DNA of 64,000 bases from Oxytricha trifallax (Eukaryota; Ciliophora; Spirotrichea; Sporadotrichida; Oxytrichidae), in assembly GCA_000711775.1 (NCBI GenBank), contig ARYC01000369.1, positions 81,712 to 145,711 of the forward strand, written 5' to 3'. The position numbers and the translations under genes are program-made. Under the pieces are notes generated by a model. That model worked only from the letters and a program-made list of their open reading frames with translations. It was not told the origin of the DNA and ran no database searches. Shown here one piece after another: positions 10,598 through 22,951 of this stretch; the first letter of the stretch is position 1, and every line of letters begins with the position of its first letter.

Positions 10598-11365
10598 AAA
10601 TTAGTGTCGAAGTTGTAGTAATAGATGCTATCTCCAGGTGATTTACAAGGTTTCCAGGGGTTAGGGAGTGGGGCTTTCAAGCCTTCTTTCGCAATATAAA
10701 AAAGCTCTCTGTCGTCATTTAAATCCATGCCCAGATATTTTGCATATTCCTCTATTTCTTCTCCAGTAATTTGCATTTTTAATCATTTTATAATCATACT
10801 TTATTTATAATGGTATTTTAATAAAAAACAGTTGGCTCATATTCTTCATCAAGTTCCTCCTCCATGATCTCATAGCCAGGCCCCAACATCTATTCTGCCC
10901 TTTATATTTCCATATCTTGACTGGATATTTGCATAGGAGCCCCGGTTAACGGGTTCAAACCTTGAGCTTGCATTTGTAGGGCGTAGGCCTGTGCCTCTTC
11001 GGTATCGAAATCTACCTCGTCATCGTAAAAGTCGTCTTAATACATCAAATCTTAATTGCCACCCATTCCTCCCATGTATATATTTTAATAAGAATTTAAA
11101 GTAATTAAATTAACATATGTAGATATTTTACAATTAAAATTAATGAATATATTAAAAGGATATCTACTATAAAAGTAAATAAAACTAACAAGATTATAAT
11201 TATTAAGCATAAAAATAATCATTTAATAAAAAATAAGCAAAAATGTACTGTGGATTAGCAAATTAATTCGAACCCATTCCAGCATTAGGTTATCTTTAAT
11301 TCATACCAGAGTAACCAACCCCATAGCCAGTTCCAGGTGCTACTCCGAACTTTTAATTGTTGTTA
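10598..11365 (-). CDS. CEP164-like WW-domain protein, N-terminal region in three MDSs (partial)
   Basis: There are three coding segments on the minus strand. MDS 1 (11365-11243) is Gly-rich (FGVAPGTGYGVGYSGMNQ). MDS 2 (11078-10829) is acidic (DDFYDDEVDFDTEEAQ). MDS 3 (10767-10598) contains GEEIEEYAKYLGMD, APLPNPWKPC and SIYYYNFD. The last part matches the N-terminus of centrosomal protein CEP164, where this pattern leads into a WW domain; CEP164 acts at centriole distal appendages in ciliogenesis (family knowledge). Collapsing the TACAT and ACTG pointers gives in-frame joins ANPQY-MGGMGG and EYEPT-GEEIEEY. The start codon and everything after NFDTN lie in segments not located. It is divergent from GST A. 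The MDS assignments are inferred from the reading frame. Confidence 0.8.
10768..10832 (-). other. IES in the CEP164-like gene, pointer ACTG
   Basis: This is 65 bp bounded by CAGT (plus-strand view) at 10764-10767 and 10829-10832. Removing it fuses EYEPT to GEEIEEY in frame, as expected for a CEP164-type N-terminus. Confidence 0.75.
11079..11247 (-). other. IES in the CEP164-like gene, pointer TACAT
   Basis: This is 169 bp of AT-rich sequence bounded by ATGTA (plus-strand view) at 11074-11078 and 11243-11247. Removing it with one pointer copy fuses PQY to MGG in frame. Confidence 0.75.
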
Positions 11366-12517
11366 ATTTTTTTCATATTTTTAAGTTTTAATTTCTAAAA
11401 TATTTATAGTATTACTTTCAAATATTGATTTTAATTCTTAGAATTAAATTTATTAAATTAAGAAATAAAGCTTATTTTTACTTTTGATTATGGTTATTCT
11501 TGTTTCTAAAATAAAAATTATGAGATATACTTTTTAAATATTTAGCAATTGATAATAATACTATTTTGTTTTGATTTTTGAATTTTATTTCATTATAATA
11601 CGAAAAGTTATATAAATTTTACTTTTACATTATTTTCCTTCTTTAATTGTGTTACTGGTTACTTTATAATTAAATCTTATTTTCTTGCTTATTTTTTTAA
11701 GATGAAAAATATACATTTATTGATATAATTTTATAATTAATTCTTGATTTATAATTTTCCTAATTGATTTATTTCAGGTAATATATTTCTATGAATATCT
11801 ATATCATATTGAGTTAATATAATTTTTGATTCTATTATCAGGGAATTAAATATATAGTTAGATTTAATTGATAAATTTTGGATTTATTACCCTATTCTAT
11901 AAATTTAAAACTATTTATATACACTCAAAAAAGAAAACATATTTTTAGTTTGTTACCTGACATAAATTTATCAAATTACTTTTAAAAATCAGAGTATCAA
12001 AGCATCTTATAAAAATATTTATTTCAAAAATTTTGGGAAAAAATTGAGAAAAAAAAATATATTTATAAATTATTTTTAGAAAATCAATGATTAATGTGAA
12101 ATTACAAAACAAACCGCGAAAATTAGACCTTAAAATAAAAGATATTCTATTTTTTTAATTTATAACTGTTCTATCATTCATATAAATGATGGATCAAATT
12201 ATATATTGGTTAAAAATTAATTACTTTCAAGATTATTTAGCCTGGAATAAAATCAAATAAGTCTAAATGAAATATTGATATACTTAAAATTAAAAAGTGG
12301 CCGGATATTGGATTAAAAATTTAAAGAATATATTTATTAAATTTATCTTTTAGCATTAATTTAAAGATATAATGAAATTGATATTTTCTAGAATTATCTA
12401 ACAATTAACGTGTACAATATAAATAATTAAAGAATTAACGTGGCAATAATCTAAATTAGATATTTAAAGGCAATCTGATTATCTTATAACTAATTATTGC
12501 AAAATCTATTACCACTG
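11366..12517. other. AT-rich spacer between divergent genes
   Basis: This lies between the CEP164-like gene (minus) and GST A (plus). It probably holds the missing first segment of the former and the upstream region of the latter, but nothing could be identified. Confidence 0.4.
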
Positions 12518-13257
12518 ATGTCATACAAACTTCACTATCTTCCAGTCTACTCCAGAGCTGAACCCATTAGAATGCTATTCTCACATGCTAAAGTTTAATA
12601 CGAGGAGATCAACTATTAATTCGAGGACTTGGCAGGACTTAAGGGTACAGGAAAGTTTGAATTTGGACAGATCCCAGCTATTGAAAAAGACGGAAAAATG
12701 TACGTTCAAATAGTTAAATTGGGATTTAAAATCAAAGTCAATACATTTTTAATTTTGACTTATAGTAATTGATAATTATATTTCAATCACAAGCCATCTT
12801 GAGATATCTAGGCGTCACCTTTAACTATTACCCACAAGACGCCTATCAAGCTTACTTGGTCGACTCAATCCTTGATAGTGTTAACGATATTCAGAACACC
12901 TTATATAAAGCTGCTTTTCACCCAAATGAAGAAACTAAGGCTGCTCTTATAGCTGATTTCCTAAGTAACACCCTCCCTAGATTCATTTCTGCCTTCTCAT
13001 TTAGTAATATATTTTAGTAATTTTTCGACAAGAGACTTGAAGGCAATACAACTGGATTCATCGTTGGAGATCAGATCACAATTGCTGATTTCGCCTTAGC
13101 AGCTTTTGCCTACAGTTTATTCTTGAATGAAATCTGTCCAGTGAAAGCACAAATAGAAGAAGTAGTCAAAAGATTCGAAAACTTCTACAAATATTCCCTT
13201 GGTCTTGGAGAGCATGTTAAGGCACATCTTGACACTAGAAAACCAGCTCCATGGTGA
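12518..13257 (+). CDS. Glutathione S-transferase A (one IES; intact)
   Basis: This is a cytosolic-type GST, which conjugates glutathione to electrophiles. ATG 12518 begins MSYKLHYLPVYSRAEPIRML, the thioredoxin-like domain with the early Tyr and the RAEPIR turn typical of sigma/alpha-like classes. KFEFGQIPAIEKDGKMYVQ leads to the pointer join and then SQAILRYLG. The C-terminal helical domain contains DAYQAYLVDSILDSVND and GFIVGDQITIADFALAA, ending KPAPW at TGA 13255-13257. Removing the IES gives 663 nt, 220 residues, the usual GST size. TAA/TAG are read as Gln, as in NYQFEDLAG. There is no IES at the site where copies B and C carry one. This looks like the functional member of the three. Confidence 0.93.
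12710..12786 (+). other. IES in GST A, pointer TTCAA
   Basis: This is 77 bp bounded by TTCAA at 12705-12709 and 12782-12786. Its removal gives YVQ-SQAILRYLG, the conserved GST loop. It is at the same protein position as the first IES of GST B and C, but with a different pointer sequence. Confidence 0.88.
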
Positions 13258-14170
13258 TCAGACTTTATACAAAGAAAATTTTAACAGTTTAATTTGATAT
13301 AAACTATGATATTATGAAACTTTTTAATTTCCATTAAGTTAACTGTATTTCAATTTATTCAAAAATTCTTTCAATTTTTAAAATTACTTATTAAGAATCA
13401 TTTTTGTGAATTTAGAAATTATATAAACATTCAACAATAAAAATAATAATTATAATTAATTATAATATAAGATTAAAAGAACATTGGAGTAAATTTTTTA
13501 AATATAAATTATTCAATACATAATAAATTACCAATCATATAATTTTTAAAATAAATTAAATTTAGATACATACTATAAAATTAGAAAAATGTTTTATAAA
13601 AGAGAATTCTTAAACTCCCTTAATTAGATGTCTAAAATTTCAATTAAATTATCTTTTAAAAAATTAGACTAAAAACAATTTCTTAATAATAAACTCAGAA
13701 TAAAAAATATAAATTTATATTATCAATTAATATCAGAATAATTTGTTATTATAATTTCAATATATTACAGTATGTTTTCATATAGAGCATTTTAGATTAC
13801 TTAAAAACAATAATTATAAAAATTTATATTTTTCTAGTGTTGTTTTCTGATGTAATCACCGATTTCATCTTGAAAATGAAATTAATCAATTCAATTTGAT
13901 GAAAGTAAATTAAAATATTTTTAATTTTTTATAAGTTTTGACAGTAAGATCTATTTTTATTAAAGTAAATTTAAAAGGAATGAATAATAAACATTTTATA
14001 AAAATTAACAAGCAATTAATAAAAATATTGTTTTTTTTTTTGAATGTTTTAATAAATTTTATTACTTCTTTATATATTTCCATAAATAAACATAAAAATA
14101 TGGATCTATTTAATTATTAATTTGTTTAAAAAATTATTATTAAAATATTTGATATATTGAAAAAATTAAT
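13258..14170. other. AT-rich sequence downstream of GST A
   Basis: No gene was recognised. The open frames in it, such as one at 13938-14120, have the composition of chance ORFs. Confidence 0.5.
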
Positions 14171-14587
14171 ATTGTAAGAATACATTCGAAATTGGGAAAA
14201 TATAATAAATTAAATTTATAAAAAATCAAAATCGTGGCAGTTAAAGTAGGCCAATTTGAACGATCTTGGACTCATTCGAAAGAGAATTAAAAATAAGCTG
14301 CACTTTACTATTGGCGGTACTATCTTATCGCATCCCTAGAGCGAGATAACTTCACTTTAATTAAACTCATATAAATTCATTAAATTATACAATCAAATTA
14401 AAGTGAAGTAATCTCGCTCTAGGGATGCGATAAGATAGTACCGCCAATAGTAAAGTGCAGCTTATTTTTAATTCTCTTTCGAATGAGTCCAAGATCGTTC
14501 AAATTGGCCTACTTTAACTACCACGATTTTGATTTATTATAAATTTAATTTATTATATTTTCCCAATTTCGAATGTATTCCTGCAAT
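14171..14587. mobile_element. 417-bp foldback element
   Basis: Two nearly perfect inverted arms (about 14171-14358 and 14399-14587) surround a short loop. The ends read ATTGTAAGAATACATTCG and its near-complement. The arms are noticeably less AT-rich than the surroundings (for example CTCGCTCTAGGGATGCG). It has no coding capacity. Near-identity of the arms implies recent origin or conversion. A target duplication could not be defined. Confidence 0.85.
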
Positions 14588-15248
14588 TGTTTACTTAAAA
14601 CATAAGTTTTTAACTTATTTTTTCTTTTGTTAATAATCAGTTTATTAGCCTATAGATGCAAATTATTTATTATGAACAAAGTTATTTTTGTTTAACTTTT
14701 GTATTGATTTATGTTTTAACATATAAAGTTTATATATTTGACTGAATATAATATATTCGCCAACAATTTAGGATTCAATAATGAAAGAATGAAAATATAA
14801 ATATTAAATTTAAATAATGAAAATAAATTATAACTAGGAAATTATAAAATTATTAAAAAAATAAAAAAATAAATCAACTAAATTTGAATAGTAAGGAAAA
14901 TAAAGAATCTAATGATTAAGTAAAATTTTTTATTTTGTAAAATTTAAAAATTATTTTGCAAAATGCAAGATAAGAATTATTAATAGATTAATATTAAGCT
15001 TAACTGATCAATAAATTAATAAACATTTTTTCATGTAAATAGTAATTTTGATTTCAAAAAACATATTTAACATTTATAAAGATTTTAATTATTCTCTAAA
15101 TCTATCTTTAAATCATTTGAATAAAATCGAATTAGTTTTAAAATGATTTATAATCCTCATATTATTTAATAAATATACATTTTATTTAATATCTATATAA
15201 ATGATGAATTAACAACCTCAATTACTTTCATTAATATCATTTAAAAAT
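14588..15248. other. AT-rich spacer, no feature seen
   Basis: Only low-complexity AT-rich sequence was seen between the foldback element and the MITE. Confidence 0.5.
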
Positions 15249-15624
15249 GGGGGAGGTAAGTTTCCTGCCCCCATGCAACCACCAACGGAGTTTTCCTGGC
15301 CTATAATTTATATTTATATTTTACCTTATTCCAATATAAAAAAACATTTTTAATTTAATTTCAAGGTTTATAATTATCAATTTTCTGATTATATATTGTA
15401 AATATGATGAACTAATTATTTTAATTAATTAAATTTGCTACTTTGGTAAATTATTTTTAATTTTAATTATATATAAATTAATGGATGTTGAAACTTGAAT
15501 AGTTAAACATATTGATGATAAAAATTTCGATAATATTTAAAAAATTATTAAATTTCTTTGAATGGGACAGGAAATTTCTATTCTTGGGTAATTTTATACC
15601 ATTTCAGAGCACGATACTTCCCCC
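15249..15624. mobile_element. MITE of the GGGGCAGGAAAC family
   Basis: The left end is GGGGGAGGTAAGTTTCCTGC and the right end GAGCACGATACTTCCCCC, a decayed complement. The right end is also present upstream of GST C (about 47702-47733), so the insertion predates that duplication. Confidence 0.6.
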
Positions 15625-15719
15625 TTAAATTTAAAATAAAATTTTTATTCTGATTCACTCACATTGAATATACACTATTATATTTATTTATTACTAATTA
15701 TTAAATAAATTTCCAAAAA

Positions 15720-18700
15720 ATGTCTTACAAACTTCATTATCTAAATTTAGGGTGTTGTTAACCATTGGTCACACATTGTCGCAATTGGTCACACATGTCG
15801 CAATTGGTCACACATGTCCCAATTGGTCACACATTTTTTATAATCATATTTTTTAGTCGAAACATTACATCAAACCACTTGTAACTACATAGAGAATGTG
15901 ATAATTTTTATCTCCATAGTTTGAATCGATCCAAAGCCAAAGATTTTGATACCCCTTAACTCATATTTTAAACCTAAATTTCTTAAAATTATGAATGAGT
16001 AAAATGTGATTTAGCAACTTAGTACACACAAGTCATACTTTTAAATTAATACTTTTACCTTAAAATAAAGGAATTATATTAAATCAAATACACTTAAAAT
16101 TATTGTTAGTGATCAAGGTAGCGAAAAATTAAAGATATTTAGATTGTAAAAAATATAATATTCTTACAAGATCCAAAAATTTAAATGTATTTTTAATTTT
16201 TAAAGAAGAACATCTGTAATCTATTTATTATTCTTTAGATATTATATTTTTTACAATCTAAATATCTTTAATTTTTCGCTACCTTGATCACTAACAATAA
16301 TTTTAAGTAGATTTGATTTAATATAATTCCTTTATTTTAAGGTAAAAGTATTAATTTAAAAGTATGACTTGTGTGTACTAAGTTGCTAAATCACATTTTA
16401 CTCATTCATAATTTTAAGAAATTTAGGTTTAAAATATGAGTTAAGGGGTATCAAAATCTTTGGCTTTGGATCGATTCAAACTATGGAGATAAAAATTATC
16501 ACATTCTCTATGTAGTTACAAGTGGTTTGATGTAATGTTTCGACTAAAAAATATGATTATAAAAAATGTGTGACCAATTGGGACATGTGTGACCAATTGC
16601 GACATGTGTGACCAATTGCGACAATGTGTGACCAATGGTTAACAACACCCTAAATTTTCATTCCAGAGGTGAAGCCATAAGAATGCTATTTTCACACGCT
16701 AAAGTCGAATATTAAGAGATTAACTATTCATATGCTGACTTGGCATAACTCAAAGGGACAGGCAAGTTTGAATTTGATCAGCTTCCAGGTGTTGAAATGG
16801 ACGGAAAAATGTATGTACAATCAAATAAAATAATATCTAAAAAGAAATTTTAGTAATTAGATTTAAGTAGGACAGTCTAAAATTTATATTTATTTTTTAA
16901 TCAAACGCAATCTTGAGATATCTAGGTACCACTTTGAGATATTACCCAGAGGATGCCTATCAAGCTTACTTAGTCGACTCAATCCTTGATAGTGTTAACG
17001 ATATTTTAAATGCCTTGTACAAAGCTGCTTTCCATCCAATTGAAGAGACTAAAACTGCTCTTTTAGCTGATTTCTACAACAATACTCTCCCAAGATTAAA
17101 AACCCCATTTACCTTCAAGTAGGTTTATTTGAATATAAAATAGTTTATAATTTTAGATATGTAATCACTAGTCATTTATTAATTTCATCAATAAATTAAT
17201 TAGTGAAAACCATATATTGCTGATTTTTATTTTTAGAAATTTAGCAAAATATACAGATTTGTCATTAAATAGAGATATAGACCTTATAAATTATCATTTT
17301 TCTTAAATATAGATCATAATTTTACAGAAACTAGTGATTCAGACATGTTAGATGAAAGAAAAATTAAACCTTAAATGTTAAACATAGTCTTAATTTACTG
17401 GTATTAATTTAAATTTGTAGTTAAAAGGGTACGTAAAAATATTTAACTTCCTTTTGAATATTTAGAGATTGTAGGAAGTAGATAATTATAAAAAATGTGA
17501 TCTTTTTTTACAAATAATGGCTTAGGTCTGTCTAAGAGAATTTATTTAATAAGGATTTAGATTTAAACATATGAGTGAGTCCTCAAATGAAATGAATCGT
17601 AATAGGTTTATGCCAGCTCATTATTTCTTCGACTAATGCTTTCTATGTCCAATAATCTTCTCTTTTAAACAAATCGTTTTTTTTATTCATGGTCATTTAA
17701 ATTTTCGGTATTTTATATATTTCTGCACTTTTACGTAAAATGTAGAGATATTTCAGATTAATATTTCAAGTAAAAATTAAGGATGCTGGATAAATGATTG
17801 CTCTCCCGCTTCTCATGGAGCAAAATTGTTGATTTTAATTTATCAATTTATTTTTTCAGTAGAGATTCTATAGCTTTTCTGTTTTAAATACTTTAATAAG
17901 TTGCTTAAATTGATTACAAACTTTAGCTACAGGGACTACAAAAAACTATTGTTCAAACGTTTGGGTAAGTTAAAGTATGATCATAGTAGTTCTTATTAAT
18001 ATCTCTATGAATCTAAATTATTTTGTTTCATTAGTTTAAAACTTTTTCTCTTTTCATATAATAAGGCTTTTAAGAATGAGATTTTAATCCCCTCTTGAGA
18101 TGGCAAGTACAATCCAAAAATAAAATTAATTAAGTTATTTATTAAAATTAAATTAATAATTTATTCTCAATATCTCATAAACTACCAATTCAAAAAATGT
18201 TATTGATAAAATACAAATTATTAGGAAAAAATAAATTCAAAATAAATAATAACAGTGATTAAAATGAAAAAACTAAGCAGATTTATTATAGTATACTTAT
18301 ATTGCTAAATAATGCGAAAAAACATACATTTATTCACATTGAATACAAACTGTACTTCATTTAATTTTTGTAAAAATTAATTTAAACTTATTTTCCTAAA
18401 AAGTTCGGTTTTAGCGAACAGCAAAAATGTTGGTTTTTATAAGTGATGGACTAAGATTATTGAAAAAGTTCCTAATAATATAAAATAAGTGTCTCTCCCT
18501 AACTTAACTAACGAACTTCCTTTTTTAGAGAAAATACTCAAATATTTGCGATATTTATCTAAAGAGATAATTTATTTAAGAGAAATAATATCTAAAATTA
18601 TGAATGAAATGCTATAAGCATTATAAATTATGAATAAACTAAAAAAAAAATGAGATATATTTGCTTTATTTGCAGAGAAGTTTGTGCCAACTGTTATCCA

Positions 18701-19082
18701 TTTTTAATTTAATAATAAGTAAATAAGTTCAGTTTCTAATTTATTTTAAATAATTCTTAAATTTCAAAAATTCATGCATAATACTAAAGGGGATTTGGGT
18801 TTCCAATTCATTGCTGCCTTCTCATATAATAACATATTTAAGTATTTTTTCGACAAGAGACTTGAAGGCAATACAACTGGATTCATCGTTGGAGATCAGA
18901 TCACAATTGCCGATTTCGCTTTAGCAGCTTTTGCCTACAGTTTATTCTTAAATGAAATCTGTCCAGTGAAAGCACAAATAGAAGAAGTAGTTAAAAGATT
19001 TGAAAACTTCTACAATTATTCTATTGGTCTTGGAGAGCATGTTAAGGCACATCTTGACACTAGAAAACCAGCTCCATGGTGA
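15720..19082 (+). CDS. Glutathione S-transferase B (two IESs plus a foldback insertion in the coding region)
   Basis: This is a GST paralogue. ATG 15720 gives MSYKLHYL, then coding is broken at codon 9 by a 903-bp foldback element (15749-16651). After it come NFHSRGEAIRMLFSHAKVEY and KFEFDQLPGVEMDGKMYVQ. IES 16826-16905 follows, then SNAILRYLG and DAYQAYLVDSILDSVND, IES 17098-18808, then FIAAFSYNNIFKYFFDK and GFIVGDQITIADFALAA to KPAPW and TGA 19080-19082. Keeping one copy of each direct repeat gives 29+168+192+274 = 663 nt, exactly the length of GST A and with no frameshift. So the gene is functional if the foldback element is removed precisely in development, and a pseudogene if not. Confidence 0.88.
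15749..16651. mobile_element. 903-bp foldback element inserted in GST B coding sequence
   Basis: The ends are AGGGTGTTGTTAACC and its complement, with long near-perfect arms (about 15749-16155 and 16235-16651). Near each end an 18-19 bp unit (ATTGGTCACACATGTCGC) is repeated 3-4 times. It is flanked by AAATTT at 15743-15748 and 16652-16657. The empty site is preserved in GST C as GAATTT, so the 6-bp duplication is directly visible. It has no coding capacity. Confidence 0.93.
16826..16905 (+). other. First IES of GST B, pointer AATCAAA
   Basis: This is 80 bp bounded by AATCAAA at 16819-16825 and 16899-16905. Removing it gives YVQSNAILRYLG. GST C has the same pointer at 48037-48043 and 49347-49353. 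Confidence 0.9.
17098..18808 (+). other. Second IES of GST B, pointer ATT
   Basis: This is 1711 bp between ATT 17095-17097 and ATT 18806-18808. Removal joins NTLPR to FIAAFS, matching the uninterrupted GST A sequence NTLPRFISAFS. The interior is AT-rich and shared with the GST C IES (49546-51729). Confidence 0.85.
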
Positions 19083-19861
19083 TTAGACTTTTTACAAAGA
19101 AAATTTTAACAATTTAATTAGATATAAACTATGATATATTAAAACTTTTTAATTTCAATTTAGTAAATTGTCAATTCAAGATTTTTTCCGTTATTTTGTT
19201 TTAAAAATATCTAAAATTTGATTAATTTAACATAATCATTTAAATCAAATACAATTTATCAAACATTAAATTATATCAAAATCAAAGACTTTTTATTTAA
19301 TAAAAAAAAATATCAAAATAATGAAAATTAACCAGCAAAACTATTTATTCAATAAATGTAATTTTAATTTATATAATTTTTTATTATATAAGTTAATCTA
19401 GTATTTTTTATATTTAAGGCAAGATTAATAACATTAAATATATTAATCAGCAATTATTAAAAGTCTTATTCACAAATGCTGATATTAACTAAATAACTTG
19501 TAAATTTATAATTTATATTAAATTATCATCTGTTTTAATTGCAAAAATTTATATTAATTAGTTTTATCATAAAATAGGTTCAAAATGTTTATTTAACTAG
19601 ATATAAATAAAAATTAAAACTTACATATTCTTAATAAATTATTTAATAAATACTTTATATCATTCTATAATTTCTTAATTATAATCTTGATTTTAAAAAT
19701 AATCAATGAAATATTTAACATATTATATATTTATTTTATTTTCTGATATTTGATTTATTTGGTAATTGACAAATCATTGAGATTCTATAAAAACAAATTT
19801 ATATTTTACTGAAAAAATATTAAATTTTTAAATAATTAAATAATTTTTTTTATATACATTA

Positions 19862-20220
19862 TTAGGTGCTTTTACATGAAGAAGAATCCTAATTTAATTA
19901 CTTATTCTGGTAATATAAATCTACTCATAATTTAGGTAAGTTATTATTGTAATTAATATAATAGAATATATCCCAGTAAAGTTTATAAATTTTGATTTTA
20001 TTTAATTTTATGCTAATTTTTATAAAATATAATATAAAATAAAACATTTTTTTCTTTAAATCATCATTTTAATATAAATGTAGAGAAAAATAGTATTTTA
20101 ACCTCAAGATTTACAAGCATCAAGTGACGAAACGACAATTCCAAAGAGATCCAAAAAATCACAACACGTTTCATTTGATGTTTTAAATCATAAAGCATTC
20201 AAATAAATACTACTAATTTG
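19862..20220 (+). CDS. F-family gene, copy F1, first segment (unrecognised protein)
   Basis: At 19862 is the conserved leader TTAGGTGCTTTTACATGAAG. After it, ATG 20078 opens a segment reading MQRKIVFQPQDLQASSDETT then PKRSKKSQHVSFDVLN. Four other copies in the window begin the same way (MQRKVVYQPQDLQ at 27138, MQRQIKYQPQDQQ at 37251, MQRKVVYQPQDF at 54423, MEKKFEYQPQDFQ at 57679), which argues that the frame is coding. The family and function were not recognised. The segment must end near GTT 20171-20180 at a pointer, but later segments of this copy could not be located with confidence. Confidence 0.55.
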
Positions 20221-22845
20221 TAAAAGTTTTATTGTATTTTATAAAAATATATATAGAAAAGATGAAATTTGATAAGCAAAAAAACGTAAAAAATGGCTTA
20301 ATTAGCAATTCATTGACATTTGAATCAAAAGGAAAACTTTTATTAAAATGAAATTAAAAATTTATACATAGGTTAATATCTTGTTTTTCAATTTTTCTTG
20401 AGGCTAAATTATTTATGATATATAAGTTATTACTTAAAAACAGTTAATATGTTGGAGTTCTAATTAATAATAATTAGATGACTTAAGGATTAAAGAGTAA
20501 ATATAAATAAGCGTCATTAAAGACTGAATTTGACAATTAAAATATTCTTTTTAAAAAATTAATATCTCTAAATTCTATTAATTAATGGTATTTTAATTAC
20601 ATTCCCGCAACATTTACTTTAAATTATAATTTTCTTAATTAAAAAACATCATTTAAAGGCAAAAATCTCATAATTTGGTTTATTTAGTGACATGATATGT
20701 TTTGAATTTGAGTTTGTAATAGATTTAAAAATTCTTATATTTATAGTATATGTCTTAAATAACTAATCTAATGCATATTGGATCATAATCTAAATGTCCT
20801 TATTTTAGATTACTTTTTGCTTTAACTTGATAAACTACTAATATAAGTATCCTTCTCCTAGCTTATATCTTTTATAATAAATTTTTACCTATTTACCTTT
20901 TAGTGCTAAACTTTATGGTATTAATGCCACTTATATAAATAAATAATATAAAAAGTTTTTTAGTGTAAATATATTTTCATCTACAACCCTATTAATTTTC
21001 TATTTAACATATAACTTCTCAAAATTGATTATAGATAGCACCTATTTTCAAGAATACTCATAATGAAACAAAAGTAACTCGCTGGTTGATAGGGAAGGGT
21101 GCAAAATTCATAGTATTTTTAATTTAATTGATAATCTAAATTACACTTTGGAAACTTAAATTTTCTTAATATTGTAAAAATAAATTTTACTATTTCAGAT
21201 CAGGAAAAAAGCGTGGAGAAAAGATTATGTAAAAAGAAATTAGCAGTACAAGAGATTTATTTATAAGATCTGGTTTTATTTATTCAAAGTGTATATCAAT
21301 TTATAATTTATTAGACATTTAAACATTATAGAATATTTTCTTCATATGAAATTAAACTCTTGAATCTTATAATTATTATAAAAATAATAAAACTCAATTA
21401 TTAACACCCATTTTTTTAATTATCAAAACAAAACAATAATTAACCGAAGAGTTTTTTATTAGTAGGTATTTTTTTAGATATTAATTATATATAATTTTTA
21501 AGGATTCAATTGATGCGAAAACGAACTCAAGTTTAAAGTAATTATATTATTATATAATATTGTGTAGAAAATTATAAATTAAAAGTAAAAAATGTAAAGT
21601 TTAATTTTAATTTATTTGAAAAATTAAATTAGCCACTTAAATTCATTTACAAATCTTCGATTGAATTTAATAGAAGTGATATTTCATATATTTTAATGAT
21701 TATTCTTTAATTAATATACTTTAAATATAATTTCAATCTAATTTGAAGAGTTTGATCAATATTTTATAAAAGCTTTATAATGGTTTTAAAGAGGGAATTC
21801 AATAATCATATTTTTAAATTTAAAACTTTATATAAAATAATTATGAACTAGAGATCATGTAAATTTAAATTACATCTTCTTATACAAATTTTGATTTATT
21901 TAGTAAATTTAGAAATAAGCAAATAAGAAACAAACTTATTTTCAAGAAAATTTCTTTTAAAAAAATTAACGATATCTATGAGTTTAAAATTAATTTAAAA
22001 TTTTCTTATTTCTATTATTGAGTGAGTTCAGCTTACAGTAAAGTATTGAGAAATTAATCGAACTTACGGTTAAAGGTCAGGAAGTAATTTAAAATTTATT
22101 AATATAATATTATTTTAAATTAAATATTAAATCTATGACTTGCTTTCAAAAAATTTCAATTCAAACAATTCGTTTTATTATATATAACTTACATATTTAT
22201 TTTAATAGAAATCAATTTAAAATAATTAAATTTGCATATATTTTAATTTATAATAGAGTTCTTATAGAAAATCGATTATAAAGTAATTGTAAGAATTAAT
22301 AAATAATAATAAAATCATTATTCAGATTTAGGTTTATTAAAAGTTATGTGATATGATTTACGAATGTTGTTAATTTTAAACTAATCAATTATGATTTAAT
22401 TTCACCGCATTTTGATTAGACTTATAAAGAGTAATATTTCTTGGCTTGTTAAAACTATGGGATTTCTTCATTATTTAATAGATAAACAAATTCAAAGGAA
22501 AATTATAAAAGTATCTAAAAAAAATGAAAAATTCAAAGTTTTTTTATATTAATAATTATTTTTTTTGCAATTATTATAATTCATCATTTATAGTACTAAT
22601 TATTTTACAAATTCACTTATATTTTCATTCTAAAGATTAAATTATCAATTCTAATATCTCAAAGAAAAATTTTATTATAAAAATAGTTTAAGATTCTTAA
22701 GTTACTCTTTAAATTTAAATGTAACTTTACTATACTCAAGTATATTTTTTAGTTTATCATATTTTTAATACGAAAAACATTTAAATTCGATTTTTATTTT
22801 GTTAAACCATAGTTTACCTTCAATTACCTTTTCTAAACAAATAGT
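20221..22845. other. AT-rich sequence, mostly featureless
   Basis: No recognised gene. A patch at 21195-21275 reads RSGKKRGEKIMQKEISSTRD and might be a third segment of F1 by vague resemblance to VPGKYEILNEIAKGQ of F5. This is weak. Confidence 0.35.
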
Positions 22846-22951
22846 AAAACCCCAATGCTGTTATTTACAAGATTTGGGTGACGTATTAAATTAATCAAGA
22901 ATTAAATATAATAATAATTGAATTTGGTTGCTTTAGTAATTTATAGAGGTT

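Larger units (their letters stand above)
15590..19170. repeat. Segmental duplication containing GST B (partner 47690-52110)
   Basis: Sequence from about 130 bp upstream of the ATG through the 3' flank is shared with 47690-52110, including the interiors of both IESs. The differences are chiefly the separately inserted foldback elements and the TBE-like MITE. Confidence 0.85.

Noticed and set aside
12710..12786. Spliceosomal intron in GST A
   Set aside because: GT-AG borders cannot be placed to restore the conserved GST loop, whereas collapsing TTCAA restores it exactly.
15770..15840. CRISPR-like array from the ATTGGTCACACATGTC repeats
   Set aside because: Repeats are contiguous without spacers, mirrored on the opposite arm of a foldback element, in a eukaryotic germline.
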